5,423 nt of DNA from an uncultured Bacilli bacterium (GTDB lineage Bacteria > Bacillota_I > Bacilli_A > RF39 > UBA660): positions 1-5,423 of the forward strand of contig CALVHK010000071.1 of assembly GCA_944327405.1 (NCBI GenBank), given 5' to 3'. A program made the position numbers and the translations under genes. Of the stretch, positions 1-5,423 are shown piece after piece (the first letter of the stretch is position 1; every line of letters begins with the position of its first letter). The notes beneath the pieces are model-generated. The model was not told the origin of the DNA, did no database searches, and saw only the letters and a list, made by a program, of their open reading frames with translations.

Positions 1-938
1 TCTAGTAATTCCTTTTTTTCTTTCTTACTTATAAAAGCACAATTAATTGCGTATTCATTCATTTTTATGAAGTCTTCTTTGGTAAAGTTAAAAGTTTTGA
101 CTAGCTCTTCATAAGTTTTTGTTAGCGTTGTGTTAGATACCGTTCGGTTATCGGTATTTATCGTAATTTTTATACCTTTGTTCCATAATTCTTTAATAGG
201 GTGGTCTTTTAGGCTTGCGTACATGTTTGTATCTAAGTTACTTTTAGGACATACTTCTAAAGTTATGTCATTATCTTTTATCAAGTTAAGAGTTGATTCG
301 TCTTCTATTGAACGCACGCCATGACCAATTCTTTTTGCACCTATTTGAATAGCATTTTTAACACTTTCTGAATCGTCTCCTTCACCAGCATGGATTGTAA
401 AGGGGATATTTTCTTTTTTAGCTATTGCAAATAATTCTTGATATTCCATTACCGGATAGGCTGCTTCATTGCCAGCTAGATCGATGGCTACAACACCCTT
501 GTTTAAGTACTTTTTGGCAAGTTTGATTACATTTAAGTTTTCTTGATAAGAATCTCCTCGCATCATGCATAGGATTAGATTGGTTTTAATCGGGACTTTG
601 CTTAATCCTTTTAATATGGAAGTTACGACTTCATCTAATGTTAATCCATCATTTAAATGTTTATTGGGGGCAAAGCGAGTTTCCACATAGATCACATTGT
701 CGTTTAGTAGGTCTTCGGCTAGTTCTTTTGACACTCTTTCTAGATTTTCTTTAGTTTGCATAATTTTTAAAGGAATATCAAATTTATCAAGATATTCCTT
801 TAATGATTCTGCTTTTGTTTTTAGGGTTGATTCATTTATTGCATCTTCTAAATCCATGTTTAATAATTCACTAATTGTATTAGGCCTAATACTTCCATCT
901 AAATGAACGTGTAATTCTACTTTTTTTAGATTTTTCAT
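1..938 (-). CDS. add: Adenosine deaminase, 3' end cut off by the window edge
   Basis: Cytosolic zinc hydrolase that converts adenosine (and deoxyadenosine) to inosine plus ammonia in purine salvage. I read 312 uninterrupted codons from the ATG at 938; no stop is reached before base 1. The metal and catalytic residues of the family are present: H10 and H12 in VELHVHLDGS, H183 and E186 in HAGE, H206 in RIGHG, the VCPKSN segment at 229-234, and D263 in NTDN. Position 264 is Asn where the classic motif (NTDDP) has a second Asp. The visible C-terminus (AFISKKEKKELL) resembles the usual end of the family, so probably only a few to about 20 residues are missing. The start codon overlaps the stop of the Hpt-receiver gene (ATGA, 935-938) and the upstream Shine-Dalgarno is weak, so translation is probably coupled. 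Adenine deaminase is an alternative reading within the same superfamily, but adenosine is the likelier substrate. Confidence 0.93.
   Translation of the reverse strand, partial: MKNLKKVELHVHLDGSIRPNTISELLNMDLEDAINESTLKTKAESLKEYLDKFDIPLKIMQTKENLERVSKELAEDLLNDNVIYVETRFAPNKHLNDGLTLDEVVTSILKGLSKVPIKTNLILCMMRGDSYQENLNVIKLAKKYLNKGVVAIDLAGNEAAYPVMEYQELFAIAKKENIPFTIHAGEGDDSESVKNAIQIGAKRIGHGVRSIEDESTLNLIKDNDITLEVCPKSNLDTNMYASLKDHPIKELWNKGIKITINTDNRTVSNTTLTKTYEELVKTFNFTKEDFIKMNEYAINCAFISKKEKKELL
935..938 (-). promoter_or_regulatory. ATGA stop/start overlap coupling two genes
   Basis: On the minus strand the bases read ATGA: the ATG starts the adenosine deaminase and the TGA ends the Hpt-receiver gene. 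Only a weak purine stretch (AAAGAGAC) lies upstream, with no strong AGGAGG. Reinitiation by ribosomes finishing the upstream gene is therefore the likely way the deaminase is translated. The coupling is inferred from the arrangement. Confidence 0.85.
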
Positions 939-1678
939 ATTTTGTCTCTTTCATAAAAGTTATCAATGTTGGTTAATATTCTTTCAATGTTGTCTTCTGT
1001 AAATGGTTTATTTAGGACATCTAGTACTCCATAACTAAATGCTTTTTTTATGGTATCTTCAGTATCGTCACCAGTTATAATAACGACAGGAATTTTATCC
1101 ATTAAATTTTCTTTCTTTAAATATTCAAGGACTTCAAAGCCATTTAAACTTGGCATGTTTAAATCTAATAAAATGGCATATAAATTATTGTTTTTAATGC
1201 ATTCTATAGCTTCTGTGCCACTGCGAGCTTTTTCTACACTATATTCATCATGAATACTTTTCTCAAGAAAATTTAAGATAATGTTTGAATCATCTGCGAT
1301 TAATATTAGCTTTTTAGATTCATCAGAAAAGTATTTATCTAGTAAATTTATAATCTTATTTACAGTATCAACTAGATTTTGATAGTTTGCTTCAATAAAT
1401 TCAGCGTCACTTTCTTTTCCTTTTAATTCATGAGAGAGAAAAACTTCTGCTTCTTGAGCGAACCCTAAGTATCTTGCTTCACTTTTCATACTGTGAGCGA
1501 TAATGGCATAATTTGCCCAATCCTTAGAGTTTTTATAATACTCTAAATTGTTCAGTTTTTCTTTTAAAGAGTTTTTGAATTCTAATAAATTTTCATTATA
1601 AGAATCCATATCTCCCCAAAATTCTAAACTAGCTTTTACATCTACGTTATTACTAACTAATAAGTCAACTTTTTCCAT
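935..1678 (-). CDS. Hpt domain fused to a CheY-like receiver; phosphorelay protein without output domain
   Basis: A 247-residue soluble protein with no signal peptide or membrane segment. Residues about 20-115 are a helical histidine phosphotransfer domain with the phosphoacceptor H62 in AHSMKSEARYLG. Residues about 122-240 are a receiver domain: acidic pocket D129 and D130 (IADDS), phosphoacceptor D172 (LLDLNMP), conserved T202 (VIITG) and K224 (NKPF). All residues needed for phosphorylation are present. The protein ends right after the receiver, so it has no DNA-binding, GGDEF, HD-GYP or enzymatic output. It starts 3 bases after the hybrid kinase gene, which makes it the obvious partner: phosphate would pass from kinase D537 to H62 and then to D172, either here or on another regulator. 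The domains are seen directly; the partner assignment is inferred from gene order. The order (Hpt first, then receiver) differs from hybrid kinases that carry Hpt at their C-terminus. Confidence 0.92.
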   Translation of the reverse strand: MEKVDLLVSNNVDVKASLEFWGDMDSYNENLLEFKNSLKEKLNNLEYYKNSKDWANYAIIAHSMKSEARYLGFAQEAEVFLSHELKGKESDAEFIEANYQNLVDTVNKIINLLDKYFSDESKKLILIADDSNIILNFLEKSIHDEYSVEKARSGTEAIECIKNNNLYAILLDLNMPSLNGFEVLEYLKKENLMDKIPVVIITGDDTEDTIKKAFSYGVLDVLNKPFTEDNIERILTNIDNFYERDKI

Positions 1679-1681
1679 ACA

Positions 1682-3502
1682 CTACTTTCCTCCTAAATAC
1701 TTATTAATAACTTTATTTAGTAGTTTCCTATCAATTGGTTTTGATAAGTAACTATTAAATCCAACATTTAAATATTTTTCATCCGTTCCCTCAAGGGCAT
1801 CCGCGGTGAGGGCAATGACTGGTGTTATAAAATCTTCATTTTCTCTTAATTTGTAGAGAGTTTCTACACCATTCATTTTTGGCATCATAATATCCATGAA
1901 TATTAAATCATAATGTTTATTATTAACTTTCTCTATTGCCTCATAGCCACTTTCAGCAGTGTCTATTTCGAAGTTGTAAGGTTTCATGATTGTTTGTGCT
2001 ACTTTTAAGTTGATTTTAGAGTCATCAACAATTAAAACTTTTTTACTACTATAATCTGTGTAGTTTATTGTTTCTTCCTCTGGTTCATCTTGTTCTGGTA
2101 CTTCCATACTAACAATTTCTTGTTCTAGATAAATTCGGAATGTTGAGCCTTCACCATATTTAGAGAAGACGGTGATTCTTCCACCCATTAAATCGACAAG
2201 ACTTTTAGTAATAGCAAGGCCTAGCCCGGTACCTTCAGTAGTTGTATTTTTGTCTTCATCGATTCGTTCGAATTTACCAAATATGGTTTCTAGTTTATCT
2301 TTTTTAATTCCTCTTCCGGTATCTTTTACCGAAATATACATCAAACATACTTTGGTATCCATTCGGTTAATACAGTTTACGTTGAATATGATTTCACCTT
2401 TATCTGTGTATTTAGCAGCATTGGTTAATACGTTTAAAACGACTTGTTTTACTTTAGCTACATCGCCACGCAATACACCAGGTAGGTCAGGTGAGAATAC
2501 CATTTTAAATTCAATTGGTTTTTCTTTGATACGAGGTAGGACTAATTTTCTTAGGCCATCAAATACTTCTCTTGGATTGTAATTTTTCGGGATAATCTCT
2601 ACTTTATTTGCTTCAATTTTTGATATATCTAAAATACCATTTACGATTTCCAGTAATTGCTTAGATGCATCAACGATGTCTTGTGAATATTCCTTGGTTT
2701 CTTTTAAATCATTCGAATCAAGCATACATTCACTGAATCCGACAATGGCATTAAGAGGAGTTCTAATTTCATGAGACATGTTCGATAAGAATTCTGTTTT
2801 CGCACGATTGGCTTTTTCTGCTTGATCTTTGGCTAAGTTTAATTCTTTAATATGATTTAAATCCGGGTTTTCAATGGTATGATACATAATAAAGATAATC
2901 ACTGTTTGGAAAAAGATCATTAGTGTTAAAGCAGGATTTACTTGTTGAATAATAATTACAATCGTACCTAATATAATATAGGCAATTAAAGGGATGTATT
3001 GTTTGCTTTTTATCTTCTTAATGTTTTTAATTAAACAGTAAAGCATAATAATTATGAATATAAAGGAACATGCATAATTTAAGTTAACACTCATGCCGTA
3101 AGAATAAGTACTTGTACCATCACTATATATGCTAATAGGACATAAGAAGATAATTAAGCCACCGATTGCAGCGATAATCTTAGCCGCTAGTCTTACTTTC
3201 TTTTTGTTCTCAATATCAAAAGATATAGATATTACATAATAAGCAAAACTAAATCCCCATAAAAAGTAGAATAGTATGTATAGTCTTGCTATAAACTCAT
3301 TTAGTACGGAATCTAAAGGGAAAACTTTAAAAGAAAAGAACCCATAGACATCAATACATAATCCTATAATTGTTAATAGTAACATTTTTGAGAATAACTG
3401 TAATTGCATACTTTTGATGTTTTCTTTTGATTTGAAAACAATAAATACAATTACTAAGAATACTAAACTTGCAATTGAAAGAGCTACGCTAAAATATCCC
3501 AC
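1682..3502 (-). CDS. Seven-transmembrane hybrid sensor histidine kinase with C-terminal receiver
   Basis: A 606-residue membrane sensor kinase. Seven hydrophobic segments (about 5-23, 38-58, 70-93, 105-122, 141-158, 168-187, 191-208) form the input region. Lys/Arg-rich loops at 24-37, 96-104 and 159-168 fit a topology with the N-terminus outside and the kinase inside, as in 7TM-type histidine kinases. A short coil (about 213-238) joins directly to HisKA, with H244 in SHEIRTPLN; no PAS or HAMP domain is visible. The ATPase domain is complete: N-box N357 and N361, G1 DTGRGI at 394-399, F-box at 408-413, G2 GTGLGLAI at 424-431. An acidic linker (about 461-485) leads to a receiver with D493 and D494, phosphoacceptor D537 (FMDIMMP), T566 and K588. 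The start is GTG: TAA of the upstream gene is in frame just above it, no other usual start codon lies between, and a good Shine-Dalgarno precedes it. The ligand is unknown. A small hydrophobic or lipid signal is possible because only short loops face outside. Confidence 0.95.
   Translation of the reverse strand: MGYFSVALSIASLVFLVIVFIVFKSKENIKSMQLQLFSKMLLLTIIGLCIDVYGFFSFKVFPLDSVLNEFIARLYILFYFLWGFSFAYYVISISFDIENKKKVRLAAKIIAAIGGLIIFLCPISIYSDGTSTYSYGMSVNLNYACSFIFIIIMLYCLIKNIKKIKSKQYIPLIAYIILGTIVIIIQQVNPALTLMIFFQTVIIFIMYHTIENPDLNHIKELNLAKDQAEKANRAKTEFLSNMSHEIRTPLNAIVGFSECMLDSNDLKETKEYSQDIVDASKQLLEIVNGILDISKIEANKVEIIPKNYNPREVFDGLRKLVLPRIKEKPIEFKMVFSPDLPGVLRGDVAKVKQVVLNVLTNAAKYTDKGEIIFNVNCINRMDTKVCLMYISVKDTGRGIKKDKLETIFGKFERIDEDKNTTTEGTGLGLAITKSLVDLMGGRITVFSKYGEGSTFRIYLEQEIVSMEVPEQDEPEEETINYTDYSSKKVLIVDDSKINLKVAQTIMKPYNFEIDTAESGYEAIEKVNNKHYDLIFMDIMMPKMNGVETLYKLRENEDFITPVIALTADALEGTDEKYLNVGFNSYLSKPIDRKLLNKVINKYLGGK
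1689..1694 (-). promoter_or_regulatory. Ribosome binding site of the Hpt-receiver gene inside the kinase C-terminus
   Basis: AGGAGG on the minus strand, 10 bases before the ATG at 1678. It lies within the codons for the last residues of the kinase (LGGK), so the C-terminal coding sequence doubles as a strong Shine-Dalgarno. This supports the 1678 start and near-equal production of the two relay proteins. Confidence 0.85.
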
Positions 3503-3507
3503 AATAC

Positions 3508-3516
3508 CACCGCCTT
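3508..3516 (-). promoter_or_regulatory. Ribosome binding site that fixes the GTG start of the kinase
   Basis: AAGGCGGTG on the minus strand matches AAGGAGGTG with one mismatch and sits 5 bases before the GTG at 3502. It overlaps the TAA stop (3515-3517) of the upstream ligase gene. With that TAA in frame four codons above the GTG, the GTG is the only reasonable start near this site. Confidence 0.85.
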
Positions 3517-5344
3517 ATTTATTTTTTCTTTGTAAACTAACCCCGTCTGATTCTACTTTAGAATAATCTAAATGATACTTTTCTATTAACTCTTTTTTTA
3601 CTATTTTTCCACCAATATTTCTTGGAATTGCATCTGCAAATATCCATTCATATGGGATAGACATCTCGTCAAGATTATTATAACATATATCTTTTAAAAT
3701 TTCCTTAATTTTTTCTTCTTGGCCTACATATTCTTTTTTAAGAACAATAAATGCTACAGGTACTTCTTGTTCTGCGTTATGAGGTACACCAATGACATGA
3801 GCTTCCTCTACATATGGTAGTGAACTTAAGAATTCAGCTATTTTGTTTGGATGGACGTTAAATCCGCATCTCATAAATGTATCAGAAATTCGTTCGGCAA
3901 AATATAAATGTCCTGTTTCATCACAATATCCTAAATCTTTTGTGTGTAACCAAATTTTGCCATCTTTATGTTTTATTAAAGCTTTTTTTGTTTCTTCTTC
4001 ATTATTTAAATATCCTTGCATAACAGTAGGCGCATTAATGCATATTTCGCCAATTTCATTATATTTTAATTCTTCATCTGTTCCTGGTTTAAATATACCA
4101 ACATTTGTAAGAGGTAGAGGAGTGCCAATGCTTCCAAATTTATATTCGCCGATAGGGCCAGTAGCACTTCCTAGGCATTCTGTGCAACCGTATCCTTGTT
4201 TAACGTATATTTGATCTTTATTTAATTCTTTTTCAACATCACTAGGAAGTTTTGCTCCCCCAGAAATAGCATTTTTCATTGGTTTTAATTTTCCAGATTT
4301 AAATAATTCGCTTCTACTCATATATATAAAGTGGACTGGTCCACCAGTAAATTGAGCTGGATTTAAATTATACATTACTTCGGCTATTTTGTTTGTGACT
4401 AAGTTCGGAATCATTATCGTTTGCGTGCCTAACACTCCTTCATAGTGCATAACTGCAAAACCATAAGAAATGGATTGGATTAAAATATCTAGTATTTTAT
4501 CTCCCTTTTCATAATCAATTCCAGCAAGTAAATGTTGGAAAGCTTGAGCGTTAATGTTTTCGTTCGTAAAAATTGCTCCTTTAGGAACTCCGGTCGTTCC
4601 ACTAGTTCCAATGATCGCAGCAGCAGTATTTTCCTTATAATATGGAGCATTTAATGATCTATCTTTACCAGCTTTTATAAATTCGTTCCATGTTAAAATA
4701 TTAGACTTGTAAGGAATATCTAGATCTTTAAATGGGGCATCTTCTCCTTTTAACTTGGCAAAAGTATTTACTAGCTTTTTTAAATAACTTGGAATTAGTC
4801 CAGTTCCATCGGTAACAATTACGCATTTGATACCACAAACATCAAAAACAGTTTTATATTTTTCATAAAAGCCACTAAATATTACTACTTTGTCAAGTCC
4901 ATTGTTGATTATGATTTTTTCTAATTCTTTTGGGGGAAGACTAGGAATTATGGGATATGATACACCACCAAAATAGTTTAAGCCATAAATCGAACATCTA
5001 GATTCAGGAACATTTGGTAATATAATAGGGATGATTTCTTCATGTTTTGTTCCTACTGCATCAAAGGATTTAGCAAGATTACGACATTCTTTTAAATAAT
5101 CTTTGTAGCTTATTTTTAATCCCCCTTTATAATTTTCTCCGGGAATCCACATTGCGGTAGAATTAATGTTTTCTTTTGAGTATTTCTCAAGCATTTGATA
5201 GATACTCATGTTTACATCAATATTATTGGGATCAAACTTTTTATAATTAGCCATCCAAGGCTTATCGATACTTGCGTATCCTGAAAGTATCTCTTGTGCT
5301 TGTTTTAAACACTCTTTTTCTGTTAACAATTGTTCACTATTCAT
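3515..5344 (-). CDS. AMP-forming acyl-CoA synthetase / AMP-dependent carboxylate ligase
   Basis: A 609-residue adenylate-forming (ANL superfamily) enzyme. Such enzymes activate a carboxylic acid with ATP to acyl-AMP plus PPi, then usually transfer the acyl group to CoA. The core motifs are intact: phosphate-binding loop TSGTTGVPKG (247-256), YGCTE (385-389), TKD (468-470, ribose-binding Asp), the hinge region ERISD followed by CGFNVHP (484-498), and the C-terminal PRNIGGK with catalytic Lys580. Length and layout fit a stand-alone fatty-acid or aryl/acyl-CoA ligase. No carrier-protein or condensation domain is fused, so it is not an NRPS module. No signal peptide or membrane segment is seen. 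I place the start at the ATG at 5344, which has AGGAGG 7 bases upstream. A longer in-frame reading from TTG at 5404 would start inside the -35 box of the promoter and adds 20 residues unlike the family. It is the first gene of the operon, 12 bases ahead of the sensor kinase. Substrate chain length cannot be deduced here. Confidence 0.93.
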   Translation of the reverse strand: MNSEQLLTEKECLKQAQEILSGYASIDKPWMANYKKFDPNNIDVNMSIYQMLEKYSKENINSTAMWIPGENYKGGLKISYKDYLKECRNLAKSFDAVGTKHEEIIPIILPNVPESRCSIYGLNYFGGVSYPIIPSLPPKELEKIIINNGLDKVVIFSGFYEKYKTVFDVCGIKCVIVTDGTGLIPSYLKKLVNTFAKLKGEDAPFKDLDIPYKSNILTWNEFIKAGKDRSLNAPYYKENTAAAIIGTSGTTGVPKGAIFTNENINAQAFQHLLAGIDYEKGDKILDILIQSISYGFAVMHYEGVLGTQTIMIPNLVTNKIAEVMYNLNPAQFTGGPVHFIYMSRSELFKSGKLKPMKNAISGGAKLPSDVEKELNKDQIYVKQGYGCTECLGSATGPIGEYKFGSIGTPLPLTNVGIFKPGTDEELKYNEIGEICINAPTVMQGYLNNEEETKKALIKHKDGKIWLHTKDLGYCDETGHLYFAERISDTFMRCGFNVHPNKIAEFLSSLPYVEEAHVIGVPHNAEQEVPVAFIVLKKEYVGQEEKIKEILKDICYNNLDEMSIPYEWIFADAIPRNIGGKIVKKELIEKYHLDYSKVESDGVSLQRKNK

Positions 5345-5351
5345 ATTTAAA

Positions 5352-5357
5352 CCTCCT
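5352..5357 (-). promoter_or_regulatory. Ribosome binding site that sets the ligase start
   Basis: AGGAGG (followed by T) on the minus strand, 7 bases before the ATG at 5344. The match and spacing are near ideal, and this decides for the 5344 ATG over the longer TTG reading. Confidence 0.92.
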
Positions 5358-5375
5358 GCAAAACAACTTAATTTA

Positions 5376-5404
5376 ACTATAATACAAAATTGAAAAGAAT
5401 TCAA
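5376..5404 (-). promoter_or_regulatory. SigA-type promoter of the operon
   Basis: On the minus strand a -35 box TTGAAT (5399-5404, 4 of 6 consensus bases) is separated by exactly 17 bases from a -10 box TATAGT (5376-5381, 5 of 6). Transcription would begin near 5367-5370 and give a leader of roughly 25 bases ending in the strong ribosome binding site. The leader is too short for a riboswitch or attenuator. All four genes could be expressed from here. The motif match is seen; activity is inferred. Confidence 0.7.
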
Positions 5405-5405
5405 T
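5389..5405. repeat. Small inverted repeat over the -35 box, possible operator
   Basis: ATTGAA and TTCAAT form two perfect 6-base arms separated by 5 bases, covering the -35 box and the start of the spacer. The position suits a regulator-binding site, but arms this short arise easily by chance in AT-rich DNA and I recognise no known operator consensus. Confidence 0.3.
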
Positions 5406-5423
5406 AATATCTTTGATTATTTT

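Noticed and set aside
130..324. Short plus-strand open frames here and at 697-906 and 1050-1253
   Set aside because: They lie antisense to the adenosine deaminase and the Hpt-receiver gene and show no independent coding signal.
1..938. Adenosine deaminase as part of an RNA-editing antiphage system such as RADAR
   Set aside because: RADAR needs an ATPase partner (RdrA) and a much larger deaminase (RdrB). This protein has the compact layout of the metabolic enzyme and no such ATPase is next to it.
2172..2582. Open reading frame of 136 codons on the plus strand
   Set aside because: It lies fully antisense to the HisKA and ATPase part of the kinase gene, whose protein motifs are unmistakable. 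It resembles no protein I know and has no convincing ribosome site.
3843..4214. Open reading frame of 123 codons on the plus strand
   Set aside because: Antisense to the conserved C-terminal motifs of the ligase; a by-product of that coding sequence.
3515..5344. Ligase as an NRPS or polyketide loading module
   Set aside because: The protein ends just after the catalytic Lys motif and has no carrier-protein, condensation or thioesterase domain; no such gene is present in the window.
5345..5375. Riboswitch or attenuator in the leader
   Set aside because: The predicted leader is only about 25 bases, too short for a riboswitch, and I see no hairpin followed by a T-run.
935..5404. A complete DSF/rpf quorum-sensing locus
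   Set aside because: There is no enoyl-CoA hydratase (RpfF) and no HD-GYP protein in the window, and the membrane region is a 7TM type. Only the grouping is comparable, so I keep it as a hypothesis.

Overview
The window is AT-rich DNA from what looks like a low-GC Gram-positive bacterium (Bacillota). The Shine-Dalgarno sequences are strong (AGGAGG, AAGGCGGTG), the proteins are rich in Lys, Ile and Asn, and the adenosine deaminase has a form I associate with this group. TAA, TAG and TGA all end genes and tryptophan is TGG where I checked, so nothing points to a reassigned code. The exact taxon cannot be read from the sequence; an uncultured Clostridia or Bacilli gut lineage is a guess.

All real genes lie on the minus strand and form one tight transcription unit, read from the right edge leftwards. 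A SigA-type promoter (5376-5404) and a strong ribosome binding site lead into an AMP-forming acyl-CoA synthetase/ligase (3515-5344). After 12 bases comes a seven-transmembrane hybrid histidine kinase with a GTG start (1682-3502). After 3 bases comes an Hpt-receiver protein (935-1678). An ATGA overlap of 4 bases then leads into an adenosine deaminase (1-938), which runs off the left edge and lacks only its last few residues. No gene-free stretch exceeds about 80 bases.

The two signalling genes together carry every site of a His-Asp-His-Asp phosphorelay: kinase H244, receiver D537, Hpt H62 and terminal receiver D172. Neither protein has a DNA-binding, cyclic-di-GMP or other recognisable output domain, so the final effector must lie elsewhere or act by protein contact.

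The most interesting point is that a fatty-acid-type AMP ligase leads an operon whose next genes are a multi-pass membrane sensor kinase and its relay partner. The Xanthomonas rpf quorum-sensing genes have a comparable grouping: ligase RpfB, membrane hybrid kinase RpfC and receiver protein RpfG. A lipid or carboxylic-acid signal that the kinase senses and the ligase consumes or makes is a reasonable hypothesis, but the sequence alone does not prove it. How adenosine deaminase fits this operon is not clear.
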